Below, piece after piece: positions 20,101 through 28,700 of a stretch of 64,000 bases of DNA. Under the pieces are notes generated by a model. It did not search any database, was not told where the DNA came from, and saw only the letters and a program-made list of their open reading frames with translations. Each line of letters begins with the position of its first letter. Within the stretch, counting starts at the first letter, position 1. The position numbers were made by a program, and so were the translations under genes. The stretch is taken from contig NC_015914.1 in assembly GCF_000222485.1 (NCBI RefSeq), positions 3,950,001 to 4,014,000 on the forward strand, given 5' to 3'. The DNA comes from Cyclobacterium marinum DSM 745. GTDB taxonomy: Bacteria > Bacteroidota > Bacteroidia > Cytophagales > Cyclobacteriaceae.

Positions 20101-20823
20101 CACGGTATCTATTTCTTTAATCTCAAAAAAATCTGCCTTTTCTGAAGATTTTGGCGCAAATTGTAAAGCTTTAGGGCCTTTTACAAAAGCAACGTTATCA
20201 CTATAAGCAGAAACGATTCCATTTTTATTGGCCTTGGAGGTTGCCTTGATCAACTGAAATAAGGTCATGGATTTTTCCTCTCCATCCAGTATAAAGGTGC
20301 CATTAAAGATCTTGTGCCTGCAATGTTCTGAGTTTACCTGGCTAAATCCAAACACTTCACTGTCAGTCAATGGTCGTCCCAATGATTGGCTTACACCTTC
20401 TAAATAAGCTACCTCTTCTTTACTTAAAGCCAGCCCTTCTTTTTCATTGTAGGTGTGGATATCTTCGATATATTGTATCGGATCCGGGGTTTTAGCAATT
20501 GCAAAAACTTCTTGGTCAAGTCCTTTGTACAATCGCTGAAGCATAGGGTCAAAAGAACTACCTTCAATCCACGGATAGAAGGCTTCGATCCTAAGAATCC
20601 CTTTAATTCCCATATTTTGGCTTATTTCAACTGCATTGGTAGACCAAGGGGTGATCATTTCCTTTCTTGGACCAATAAACTCGCCGGAAATTTTAAGGTC
20701 TTCCAAATGGACAGCACCTCCAAATAGCCAGTTTAATTTCTCAAGCTCATTGTTTTTGTACGCTTCATTGGTTTCCAAAGCGTAAATGGTCTTCTCCGGG
20801 GATTGAAAAAACAAAATCTTCAT
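17131..20823 (-). CDS. purL: Phosphoribosylformylglycinamidine synthase (large, glutaminase-fused PurL)
   Basis: 1230 residues, the ATP-dependent enzyme that converts FGAR to FGAM with glutamine in purine synthesis. This is the single-chain form: an N-terminal PurS-like domain, a linker, two AIRS-type halves (AETHNFPTTVEPFNGAATG in the first, IPTGKDSLSMTQ in the second) and a C-terminal class I glutamine amidotransferase with GVCNGCQLMVELN (nucleophile Cys) and a catalytic His in MPHIERAIAPW. Domain order and length match the family. It stands alone with its own terminator. A TACATTTG -7-like element on the minus strand (20860-20853) lies 30 bp upstream of the ATG. Confidence 0.97.
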   Translation of the reverse strand: MKILFFQSPEKTIYALETNEAYKNNELEKLNWLFGGAVHLEDLKISGEFIGPRKEMITPWSTNAVEISQNMGIKGILRIEAFYPWIEGSSFDPMLQRLYKGLDQEVFAIAKTPDPIQYIEDIHTYNEKEGLALSKEEVAYLEGVSQSLGRPLTDSEVFGFSQVNSEHCRHKIFNGTFILDGEEKSMTLFQLIKATSKANKNGIVSAYSDNVAFVKGPKALQFAPKSSEKADFFEIKEIDTVISLKAETHNFPTTVEPFNGAATGSGGEIRDRMAGGTASIPLAGTAVYMTSYPRSEAGRSWEKDLEERKWLYQSPMDILIKASNGASDFGNKFGQPIICGSLMTFEHNEGELHWGFDKVIMQAGGVGFTAAPYSLKKAPEKSDRIVLMGGDNYRIGMGGSAVSSLNTGELSLSLEMNAIQRSNPEMQKRVSNVIRALAESDDNPIISIHDHGAGGHLNCLSELVENTGGTINLEKLPVGDPTLSAKEIIGNESQERMGLVVKDIHIDKIKKIADRERAPFYNIGQTTGDMQFKFENTQTGEKPVDWSLNHMFGSSPKTVLVDKKANQNFKAPEYNVQDFEQYLTNVLQLEAVACKDWLTNKVDRSVTGRVAKQQTTGELQLPLNNVAVMAMDYSGNKGIATSIGHSPIAALVSPEAGSRLAIAEALTNLIWAPLTDGLKGVSLSANWMWPAKNEGENDRLYRAVESTSDFAIALGINIPTGKDSLSMTQKYPGGQTVKSPGTVIISTVGECSDIKNVISPSLKATSESTLLYIDLSKDEAKLGGSSFAQSLNKIGNEVPNIKDAAYFKSAFATIQDLIKQNKVLAGHDISSGGLITTLLEMCFPNQNTGIDIHTSNLKEKDLIKALFAENPGLVIQVKDAADVSSFLNSQGVSAVEIATVNASGTVQIEGLNKSWEVSVLRDIWYKSSYLLDQQQSGKDLAKDRFDNYKNQPLNFSFPENWKGTYEALSLDPNRKTATGAKAAIIREKGVNGDREMAYSLWLAGFDVKDIHMTDLISGRENLEDVNMIVFVGGFSNSDVLGSAKGWAGAFLYNEKAKNALDNFYARKDTLSLGVCNGCQLMVELNLINPEHEKKAKMLHNDSNKFESAFVNVTIPKNDSVMFGTLSGQRLGVWVAHGEGKFYLPEEKDSYNFGMEYSYGAYPGNPNGSDHNVAGLVSKDGRHLAIMPHIERAIAPWNWPYYPEDLQKEDVSPWITAFINARNWVAEKISH

Positions 20824-21168
20824 AAAGGGATCGATAGCTTTTTTTGAATGGGCAAATGTACAAAATTGGTTTTAAAATTTCGCAGAAGAAAGTGAGTAAG
20901 GAAAGGGTTTTCATTGTGATAACTTTAATATTAAAAAAAATGTCTTTGATTAGGTCTTATAATTGGCAAAAAAAGAATCTGTTGTCCGGATTTTGAGATA
21001 AATGAAAAAAGGGTTTTCCTAACTTAAATCAAGCTTTTTTCAAAAATTTGATAGTTTATTTTTAAAGAAGTTAAAATGGTTAGGTAATAGAATAGAAATT
21101 TTTGAAAAAACTTTGAACCTTTTGATAGTTTCTTTAGTTTTCCCAACCAAGTAAACAGCATACGATAA
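20824..21168. other. Divergent intergenic region between purL and tetR
   Basis: 345 bp, strongly AT-rich with long A and T runs. It should contain the promoters of purL (minus) and of the tetR-led efflux operon (plus). Apart from the -7-like TACATTTG for purL I see no complete promoter and no clear TetR palindrome. Confidence 0.4.
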
Positions 21169-21774
21169 TTGGGAACAAGAGAAAACATTATAAGAGTGGC
21201 TTTGGATAATTTTTTGGTTTTTGGAGTAAGGGCAGTGACTATGGATGAAATAGCCAAGCTTGCCGGTATATCCAAGAAAACCATTTACGAAGAATTTTCC
21301 AGCAAAGAGGAGTTGGTCAACGCGACTGTGGATGAGACCATCATGGAATACAAATGTGACATAGAAGAAATGCAAAGAACAGATGTAAGTGCCATCGATC
21401 ATTTACTTTTGATGACAAAGTATTTAAGGGAGAAATTTACGAGAATGAATCCATTGTTATTGCATGATATCCAAAGATTTTATCCCAAATGTTGGAACAA
21501 AATAAGTGAGTTTAAAACGTCCAAGGTACTTCAAAACCTCACTATGGTTTTAGAACAGGGCAAAGCCTCTGGGGATTTTAGAAGGGAAATAGATTCGGAA
21601 TTATTGGCTTATATGCGAATGGATCAAATTACAAATGCATTTGTCCTTCAAAAATCAAAATCTAACTTCAGTTTGCTGGAGTGTCAACTGGCAGTGCTAG
21701 ATCATTTTATACATGGAATTCTTACTGACCAGGGAAGGTCAAATTACTATAAAAAACTACTGTCGTCCGACTAA
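21169..21774 (+). CDS. TetR/AcrR family repressor of the downstream efflux operon (3' end altered by IS)
   Basis: 201 residues. The helix-turn-helix is clear: ENIIRVALDNFLVFGVRAV then TMDEIAKLAGISKKTIYEEF (about residues 5-46). The likely start is TTG 21169, because a stop codon lies directly upstream and no ATG precedes the domain. The last four codons (LSSD) and the stop come from the inserted IS. Removing the IS and one copy of the 9-bp duplication restores an ending in QTQEI, 202 residues, four bases before the tolC ATG. It therefore once led a tetR-tolC-adaptor-RND operon, which it probably represses. The ligand-binding domain is almost complete, so it may still work. Confidence 0.9.
   Translation: MGTRENIIRVALDNFLVFGVRAVTMDEIAKLAGISKKTIYEEFSSKEELVNATVDETIMEYKCDIEEMQRTDVSAIDHLLLMTKYLREKFTRMNPLLLHDIQRFYPKCWNKISEFKTSKVLQNLTMVLEQGKASGDFRREIDSELLAYMRMDQITNAFVLQKSKSNFSLLECQLAVLDHFIHGILTDQGRSNYYKKLLSSD
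21749..21757 (+). repeat. Target-site duplication, left copy
   Basis: ATAAAAAAC, identical to 23201-23209 on the other side of the IS. The 9-bp length is typical of IS10/IS50-type members of the IS4 superfamily. Confidence 0.85.
21758..21770 (+). repeat. IS terminal inverted repeat, left
   Basis: TACTGTCGTCCGA, the exact reverse complement of 23188-23200. It supplies the last four sense codons and, just beyond it, the stop of the disrupted tetR frame. Confidence 0.9.
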
Positions 21775-21787
21775 ATTATCAAATTTA

Positions 21788-21826
21788 AAATAAAGTGGTC
21801 ATACTAAATTTAAAAGGACTTTATTT
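21788..21826. repeat. Inverted repeat inside the IS left end
   Basis: AAATAAAGT (21788-21796) and ACTTTATTT (21818-21826), 21-base loop, just past the transposase stop on its downstream side. It may help end the transposase transcript; AT-rich and therefore weak. Confidence 0.35.
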
Positions 21827-21846
21827 ATGATTTTAAAAAAGTACCC

Positions 21847-23073
21847 CTACCCTGAGAACATTAATTGGGTTTGGGTATTATTTAGATTTTTTTGAAATAT
21901 ACTTTTAAAATAAGCCTCGGAATAGACCAAAAACTTTTCTATACTGACATAAGAGCATAAATTTTTTGCCGCCACCATCACCATTGTGGAAAAATCCTCC
22001 GCCTCCTTTATTCTCTTATGGAGTACTGTAAAGAGTAAATTCAGTATCAATGCCACCCATATCTGGATTTTGATCCCGTTCTCGCTGTCCGACAAAAAAT
22101 ATTTAAGCTCAAAATTTTGCTTAATCTGCTTAAAAAGAACTTCTATGATCCATCTGTTTTTGTAAAGCAAAGCTATAGTCAGTGCATTGTGTCCCATCAG
22201 GTTAGTGATAAACTCCAGTTTATCACCGCTTTCTGGGTCAATGTAACTTACCAATCTAGCCTCAACTGTCCGAGAAACTCCCTTCTCTCTGTAATTCAGG
22301 GAGATAAGTTGGTCTGAAATAACCTCTTTGCTATGGGAACAGTCAAAGTCCCGAATCACTTCATATCGGGCATTATCTTTTTTTCGAGTTACAAAATACC
22401 TGTTAGAGCTACTCCACTTTTCAAAACATGAATAGCGGTTATAACCTTTGTCGAAGACCGCTATTCCATGTTCTGGAAGTTCCATAACTTTTAAAAACAT
22501 GTTTTCATTGGTGGCTGCCGAACGGATGCAAATATAATTGGGAACTCCTTCTGCCAAGTTCATCTTGGCAAATACTTTAGCTCCTCCTTTCTTCTTCCCC
22601 TTTAAAGGGTTTCGACCAGCTCCCTTGAGTATCTCCTTAAAAAGCGTAATTGTTGTGGAATCAAAAACTTCCACGCAACTGGGATCAACTTCTCCGCCAA
22701 TATCCAACCAATTACCCTGAAGTTTCTTTTTATAATGAGCGAAGAGTCTTGAGTAGAGTACTGCAAAAACCTTATTGTCACGTTTACGGTTTGCGTCAGA
22801 AAGTGTGCTCTTTGCTGGCAACTGCTTGATTCCAAATGGAATCAGCTTTTGAGCTATCAAGGAAATGTTCTTACAAACTTCCCTGAGGCTACTGTTTCTA
22901 GTCAAAACGGCATAGAACATGCATATAAAGTGATCTATAGATTTTAGCTTCTTATAATACCGATCACTATTCTCCTGTTCCACAACTTGGTTAAAAATAT
23001 CTTTTGGAATCATAGATAAAAGCTGGGCTATAATAGGGTGTCCCGACAGAAAATTATTCTTATCTTGCTTCAT
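21847..23073 (-). CDS. IS4-family transposase (DDE)
   Basis: 408 residues from ATG 23073, which opens with MKQDKNNFLSGHPIIAQLLS, typical for this group; an in-frame ATG nine codons upstream is less likely. The N-terminal DUF4372-like segment precedes the DDE core: the first Asp lies in VEVFDSTTITLF, the second in IAVFDKGYNRYSCF, and the third residue is in the exact IS4 signature Y-x2-R-x3-E-x6-K (YKNRWIIEVLFKQIK). All catalytic positions are present and the frame is unbroken, so the enzyme should be active. A strong hairpin terminator lies upstream of its start, as expected for an IS that limits outside transcription. Confidence 0.95.
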   Translation of the reverse strand: MKQDKNNFLSGHPIIAQLLSMIPKDIFNQVVEQENSDRYYKKLKSIDHFICMFYAVLTRNSSLREVCKNISLIAQKLIPFGIKQLPAKSTLSDANRKRDNKVFAVLYSRLFAHYKKKLQGNWLDIGGEVDPSCVEVFDSTTITLFKEILKGAGRNPLKGKKKGGAKVFAKMNLAEGVPNYICIRSAATNENMFLKVMELPEHGIAVFDKGYNRYSCFEKWSSSNRYFVTRKKDNARYEVIRDFDCSHSKEVISDQLISLNYREKGVSRTVEARLVSYIDPESGDKLEFITNLMGHNALTIALLYKNRWIIEVLFKQIKQNFELKYFLSDSENGIKIQIWVALILNLLFTVLHKRIKEAEDFSTMVMVAAKNLCSYVSIEKFLVYSEAYFKSIFQKNLNNTQTQLMFSG

Positions 23074-23103
23074 ATTGTTATTTTTTGGTCGAAACAACAA
23101 TAT

Positions 23104-23140
23104 AAAAAAGATGGGATAGCTCCAAAGAGCTTCCCATCTT
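23104..23140 (-). terminator. Hairpin/terminator upstream of the transposase gene
   Basis: Stem AAGATGGGA (23108-23116) and AGCTC (23118-23122) with GAGCT (23127-23131) and TCCCATCTT (23132-23140): 14 pairs with one bulged T and a CAAA loop. Read toward the transposase it is followed by a six-U run (A tract 23104-23109). It lies between the IS end and the transposase ATG and should stop transcripts entering from outside. Confidence 0.75.
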
Positions 23141-23176
23141 TAATTTTGTACTATTTATAGATTAATTTATTTAACC

Positions 23177-23185
23177 TATTTTTGT
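23177..23185 (+). promoter_or_regulatory. Candidate outward -7 element in the IS right end
   Basis: TATTTTTGT matches the Bacteroidota -7 consensus TAnnTTTGY and points toward tolC, whose ATG is 50 bp downstream. A second match, TAATTTTGT, lies at 23141-23149. The nearest TTG upstream of the first is 28 bp away, longer than the usual 17-23 bp, so the promoter is incomplete by that rule. Confidence 0.35.
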
Positions 23186-23187
23186 TC

Positions 23188-23200
23188 TCGGACGACAGTA
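23188..23200 (+). repeat. IS terminal inverted repeat, right
   Basis: TCGGACGACAGTA, the exact reverse complement of the left end at 21758-21770. Confidence 0.9.
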
Positions 23201-23209
23201 ATAAAAAAC
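23201..23209 (+). repeat. Target-site duplication, right copy
   Basis: ATAAAAAAC directly after the IS right end. Bases 23209-23228 still carry the original tetR ending (codons CTA CAA ACT CAG GAA ATT TAA when joined to the left flank). Confidence 0.85.
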
Positions 23210-23233
23210 TACAAACTCAGGAAATTTAACTTT

Positions 23234-24580
23234 ATGAATTTTAAACCAATTATTCTTTCCCTAACAATTTGGCTATTGGGACATTGGTTTGCGGAGGCTC
23301 AAGCCCAGCAACCGTCTTTTTCTTTAGAAGAGAGTGTTAACTATGCCCTAGAAAATAACGCAGAAGCCCGAAATGCAAGATTAGAAATACAGGCTGCAAA
23401 AGGTTTGATTGGAGAGCGGACTTCAGAAGGGCTCCCTCAAATTACTTCAAGGTTGAATGCTACCAAAAATCTTAAGGTACCTATATCGCCATTTCCCGCT
23501 CAGTTTTTTGATCCGGAAGCACCTGAAGGTACTTTTATTGGGATTCAGTTTTCACCTGTTTATTCTGCCAACCTAACAGCTACTGTAAGCCAAATGATCT
23601 TTAATGGCTCTTATTTTATTGGGCTTAAAGCTGCTAAAACGTACAAGCAATTGGTAGAGTTTGATAAGGAGTTTACAGATCTAGAGGTGGTTGAAAATGT
23701 GAAAAAGGCCTATTTTTCTGTCTTGGTAAGTGAAGAACGAGAAACATTGATTCAGGCAAACCTGAATCGCTTAGACACGCTATTAAAGGAAACTGAAATA
23801 CTTTATGAAGAAGGTTTTGCTGAAAAGATTGATGTGACCAGAATAAGGGTTCAAAACAATAATATAAGAACAGAACTGAACAAGGCCAAAACTTCTACCA
23901 GTGTAAGCAAGGCCCTTTTAAAGTTGCAAATGGGTTTCCCTGAGGAGGAAGAAATTGTCTTAACTGATAAATTAGATGATTTTACCCAATACCTTGAAAC
24001 CCAAAGATTGTTAAATGAGGAAGGACAACAAAGGGTCGAGGTAGATCAAATCAATACAAATTATGATTTGGCAGTTTTGGATTTAAAAAATAACCAAATC
24101 CAATATATGCCTAGGTTGGATGCCAACTACACCTTCCAAAGAAATGCATTTGGAGGGAATTTCTCCAAGCTATGGTCAGGCGATTGGTATACAGGTTCCA
24201 TTTTAGGGATTACCTTAGAAATTCCGATTTTTGATGGATTCCTTAAAATGCATAAAATCCAGCAAAACAGGGTTCAAATGAGGCAACTAGAAGTTCAGAA
24301 GGAGTTCACCTTGCAAAACATCCAACTGGAAAAATTTCAGGCCAGACAAAATTTAATCAACAGCCTACAAGAATTAGAAGTTCAGGAAGAAAACAGAGAC
24401 CTGGCGTTGGAGGTTTTCAATATGGCCAAAATAAAATACCAAGAAGGGGTAGGGTCTAACCTTGAGGTAGTGGAAGCAGATGCCACACTTAAAGAGGCGG
24501 AGACCAATTATTTTTCTGCACTTTATGATACGTTTATCGCAAGAGTAGATTTGGAAAAAGCATTGGGAATATTAAAATAA
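23234..24580 (+). CDS. TolC family outer membrane efflux protein
   Basis: 448 residues with a cleavable signal peptide (MNFKPIILSLTIWLLGHWFAEAQAQ) and two outer-membrane efflux repeats rich in long helices, for example the segment starting SLEESVNYALENNAEARNAR and the C-terminal half ending VGSNLEVVEADATLKEAETN. It forms the outer-membrane exit duct of the pump encoded by the next two genes. It differs from the first pump's channel in lacking a lipobox. The IS lies directly upstream, so its original transcription from the tetR promoter is cut; expression may now depend on a promoter in or near the IS end. Confidence 0.93.
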   Translation: MNFKPIILSLTIWLLGHWFAEAQAQQPSFSLEESVNYALENNAEARNARLEIQAAKGLIGERTSEGLPQITSRLNATKNLKVPISPFPAQFFDPEAPEGTFIGIQFSPVYSANLTATVSQMIFNGSYFIGLKAAKTYKQLVEFDKEFTDLEVVENVKKAYFSVLVSEERETLIQANLNRLDTLLKETEILYEEGFAEKIDVTRIRVQNNNIRTELNKAKTSTSVSKALLKLQMGFPEEEEIVLTDKLDDFTQYLETQRLLNEEGQQRVEVDQINTNYDLAVLDLKNNQIQYMPRLDANYTFQRNAFGGNFSKLWSGDWYTGSILGITLEIPIFDGFLKMHKIQQNRVQMRQLEVQKEFTLQNIQLEKFQARQNLINSLQELEVQEENRDLALEVFNMAKIKYQEGVGSNLEVVEADATLKEAETNYFSALYDTFIARVDLEKALGILK

Positions 24581-24594
24581 GAAAAGGATTATAC

Positions 24595-25734
24595 ATGTTT
24601 ATGAAAAATACATTTAAGTTTTTAACCCTATCCCTTGCGTTGGGAATGTTTTCTTGCTCGCAGCAAGAAAAAGATGATCTTTCTTCTAAAAAAAACCAAT
24701 TGGAAGAATTCAAATCTGAATCAGCAGCTTTAAAAGTTAAGATCGAAGAATTGGAGGAGGAAATCTCCACCTTGGATCCGGAGTTTCGGAAAAACCGTAG
24801 GAAATCAGTATTGGTAACTACCGTAAAACCCAAAGTTGGAAAATTTGAACATTATGTGGAGGTGACCGGTTCCGTACTTTCCAAAAAGAATGTAAACATA
24901 AGTTCCGAAGTTTCAGGTAGGGTAGAGGAGATTGTTACCCGTGAAGGCATGTCTGTAAGAAAGGGCCAAGTAATAGCCATAATTGATGCCGAGTCCATAG
25001 AAAGGAATTTGGATGAAATTAAAACTCAGCTAGAGCTAGCCAGAACAATTTTTGAAAAGCAAGAAAGACTTTGGAATCAGAAAATAGGCACAGAAATCCA
25101 ATATTTGGAAGCTAAAAACAGGAAGGAGACTCTTGAAAAGAACCTTGCTTCTATTGAACTACAAAAGGATAGAACTACAATTACTGCCCCATTTAATGGT
25201 ACTGTAGAAGAACTTACCGTAAGGGTAGGGGAGTTGGTTCAGCCTGGTTCTCCTGTAGTGAATTTTGTTGGAGAAGATGATTTGTTTATTGAAGGAGATA
25301 TCTCAGAGAGATTTGTAGGGATTTTGAATAAAGGCGATTCGGTAAGTATACATTTTCCTTCTATAGACAAAACCATTAAAACTAGGGTAACTGCAATTGG
25401 GAAAATTATTAATCCTGACAACAGAACATTTAAGGTTGAGGTTTTTCTTCCAAGGGTAGAAAACGTAAAACCAAACATGATTTCAGTTCTAAATATTCAG
25501 GATTATAGTGTTGATGAGGCCGTTGTTGTTCCTACTTATCTCATCCTGAAAGACAACCAGGGAAGTTATGTTTTTGTAGTTGATAATGGTGTGGCCCACA
25601 AAAAATATGTGGAAAGGGGGATGACCTATGAAGGACATACTGAAATCACAAAAGGCTTAGATGGATCTGAAACACTTATTGATAAAGGATTTAGGGAAGT
25701 AGGAGATAATTTTAATGTAAAAATCTCATCTTAA
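24595..25734 (+). CDS. Efflux RND periplasmic adaptor lipoprotein
   Basis: 379 residues. The N-terminus is a lipoprotein signal ending in LGMFSC, then a charged coiled-coil segment (SKKNQLEEFKSESAALKVKI) not seen in the first adaptor, the lipoyl half GRVEEIVTREGMSVRKGQ, a short helical hairpin and the second half ITAPFNGTVEELTVRVGE. It connects the RND pump to TolC in the periplasm. ATG 24595 follows an AAAAGGA sequence at good distance; a second ATG two codons later is possible. It is 14 bp after tolC and 7 bp before the pump gene, so the three genes form one operon. Confidence 0.92.
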   Translation: MFMKNTFKFLTLSLALGMFSCSQQEKDDLSSKKNQLEEFKSESAALKVKIEELEEEISTLDPEFRKNRRKSVLVTTVKPKVGKFEHYVEVTGSVLSKKNVNISSEVSGRVEEIVTREGMSVRKGQVIAIIDAESIERNLDEIKTQLELARTIFEKQERLWNQKIGTEIQYLEAKNRKETLEKNLASIELQKDRTTITAPFNGTVEELTVRVGELVQPGSPVVNFVGEDDLFIEGDISERFVGILNKGDSVSIHFPSIDKTIKTRVTAIGKIINPDNRTFKVEVFLPRVENVKPNMISVLNIQDYSVDEAVVVPTYLILKDNQGSYVFVVDNGVAHKKYVERGMTYEGHTEITKGLDGSETLIDKGFREVGDNFNVKISS

Positions 25735-25741
25735 TTAGAAT

Positions 25742-28700
25742 ATGGCTTCAGAAGAAAACAAGAAAAAAGGAGTAATCAGAGAATTTGGGATTTCCTCACT
25801 GTCTGTGGATAACAGGACCAGTGTGGTTATCCTTACACTGATTATTACCTTCCTAGGGATGTTTGCCTACAGGACCATGCCTAAAGAAAGTTTTCCGGAA
25901 ATTGTGATTCCTACGGTTTATGTAGGTACAGCATACCCCGGAAACTCACCCGTAGACATGGAAAACCTGATTTCCAGGCCCATAGAAAAAGAGTTAAAAT
26001 CCATAAATAATTTAAAAGATGTAAGCTCCACTTCCATCCAGGACTTCTCATCCATTGTGGTTGAGTTTAATCCAAATGTGGAAATATCCAAGGCCATACA
26101 GGATGTCAAAGATGCGGTAGATAAAGCGAAAAGTGAGTTGCCCAATGATTTGGATAGAGACCCGGATGTATTGGAGGTCAACACCTCAGAGTTTCCGATA
26201 ATGAATGTAAATATTTCAGGAAACTATACCGAACAAGAGCTTAAAACTTATGGGGAATACTTGGAAGATGAAATAGAAAAATTAACTGAAATATCAAGTG
26301 CTGATTTAAGTGGGACCATTGAACGAGAAATTCGTATCAATGCAGATCTCTATAAAATGGAAGCATTGGGTGTTACTTTTTCTGACATATCAAGCGCTGT
26401 TTCTGATGAGAATGTTACCATTTCAGGAGGTAATATTTTGTCCGGTGATTACAGAAGAACATTAAGGATAGATGGTGAATTTGCCAAGCCTATAGAAATT
26501 GAAGATGTTATCGTCAAGACCGAGAACAACAATATTGTATACCTCAGGGATGTAGCAGAAGTAGAAGACACCTATAAAGAAAGAGAGAGTTTTGCCAGAA
26601 GTAAGAAATTGCCTGTGGTTACTATTAATGTAATTAAAAGAAGCGGAGAAAATCTTTTGGATGCTTCTGATAAAATTAAGGCCCTTATTGATGAAGTGAA
26701 AATCAATAAATTTCCGGAGGATTTGGAAGTAACCATTACCAATGACCAATCCAAAGCCACCCGGTCTCAAGTAGATAATTTAGAAAACAGTATCATTTCT
26801 GGGGTAATCCTTGTGGTGTTGGTATTGATGTTTTTCCTTGGTTTCCGAAATGCACTGTTCGTAGGAATTGCAATTCCATTGTCCATGTTCATATCCTTTT
26901 TAGTGCTAAACTCCTTGGGAGTGACACTAAACTTAATGGTATTGTTCTCTTTGATACTAGCCTTGGGCATGTTGGTAGATAATGGCATTGTTGTAGTAGA
27001 GAATGTTTATAGATTGATGCAGGAGGGTAAGTCTGCAGTGAGAGCTGCTAAAGAAGGCGTTGGTGAAGTGGCCTGGCCTATAATTACCTCTACTGCTACC
27101 ACACTTGCGGCTTTTCTTCCTTTAGCATTTTGGGATAGTATTATCGGGGAGTTTATGAAATACCTTCCCATTACATTGATTATAGTATTGTCTTCTTCCT
27201 TGTTTGTAGCGCTTGTAATCAATCCCGTATTGACAGCACTTTTCATGAAGGTTCAGGATGTCGACAAGAAAAAGCCTGTTCAACGACCAATGATAGTGGC
27301 CGCTGTCTTGACCTTTCTGGCTATAATAAGTTATTTTATCTCTTGGATAGCTTTCGGGAACTTACTTTTCCTCGCTGCAATTTTAATCATTTTCAATGTT
27401 TTCTTTCTGAGAAGAGCTATTAAGTGGTTCCAGAATGTGTTTTTGGTACAATTGGAAGACATGTACGAAAAGACATTGTATTTCGCATTAAAGGGGTTTT
27501 GGCCTTATCTCCTGTTTGGGGGAACCTTTATTCTTTTGGTTATGTCATTGATGCTACTTTATGTGAGTGCTCCGAAAACATTGTTTTTCCCTGACAACCA
27601 ACCGGCCCTTATAAATATCTATATAGAAAAGCCAATAGGAACGGATATTACTTCTACCAACAGTTTTGTGGAAGAGTTTGAAGATGATCTGTATGCTCTA
27701 CTTGAGCCATATGATCAAATCATAGAGTCTGTGATAACCCAAATTGGAGAAGGAACAGGTGATCCTATGGAAGGGCCTAGCCAGGCATCAACTCCTCACA
27801 AGGCCAAGGTGACGATTGGTTTTGAAGAGTATCAATTCCGAGAAGGGATCAATACCAATGAGATCATGGAGAAGATTAGGGAGTTGGCAGAGGGATATCC
27901 TGGTGTATTGATGACAGTTGGCAAGCAACAAAACGGACCTCCTGTTGGTAAACCAATTAATATTGAAGTTACAGGAGAAAACTTTGAACAACTTATTGCC
28001 TATGTGAATTCAGTCAGAGAGCATATCAATGAGTCAGGAATCCAAGGTATAGAGGAGTTGAAGTCTGATTTGGAGCTTGGAAACCCTGAGTTGATTTTAA
28101 ACATAGACAGGGAAAAAGCCAGACGTTTTGGCCTTTCAACAGCCACGATCGCCAATGAGTTAAGGACAGCCCTTTTCGGCTTGGAAGTTTCTAAATTTAA
28201 GGAAGGGGAAGATGATTATCCTATTCAGCTTAGATTAGCGGATAAATTCAGGTATGATATCAATGCTTTACTTAACAAGAAAATTAGCTTTAGAGATAAG
28301 TTTGGAAATAAAAAGGAAATACCGATCTCCTCTGTGGCTAGCTTGGAATACAGTTCTACCTATGGTTCTGTCAAAAGGAAAGACTTAGAGAGGGTTATTA
28401 CCTTATTTTCAAACGTCAATGATGGGTACAATGCCACAGAAATTAATAACCAAATCAAGCGGTTGTTGCAGGATTTTGAAGTACCGGAGGGAATCAATAT
28501 TAGTTTTACCGGTGAGCAAGAAGAACAGGCTAAATCGGCTGAATTTTTGACAAGAGCCCTTTTGATCTCGGTTTCTTTAATATTCCTTATCATAGTTGCC
28601 CAATTCAACTCCATTACCACTCCATTCATAATAATGGCCTCGGTGATTTTGAGTACAATAGGCGTGTTCTTAGGGCTTGTGATTTTTAATATGGACTTTG

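Larger units (their letters stand above)
21758..23200 (-). mobile_element. IS4-family insertion sequence, 1443 bp, complete
   Basis: Perfect 13-bp terminal inverted repeats (TACTGTCGTCCGA at 21758-21770 and its complement at 23188-23200) and a 9-bp target duplication define both ends exactly. One transposase gene fills the element on the minus strand. Intact ends, intact duplication and an intact reading frame suggest a recent and possibly still mobile insertion. It entered the last codons of tetR and separates that gene from the tolC-adaptor-RND genes. Confidence 0.93.

Noticed and set aside
21040..21402. Minus-strand open frame of 120 codons over the tetR start
   Set aside because: It lies antisense to a clear TetR helix-turn-helix gene and shows no domain or natural amino-acid pattern.
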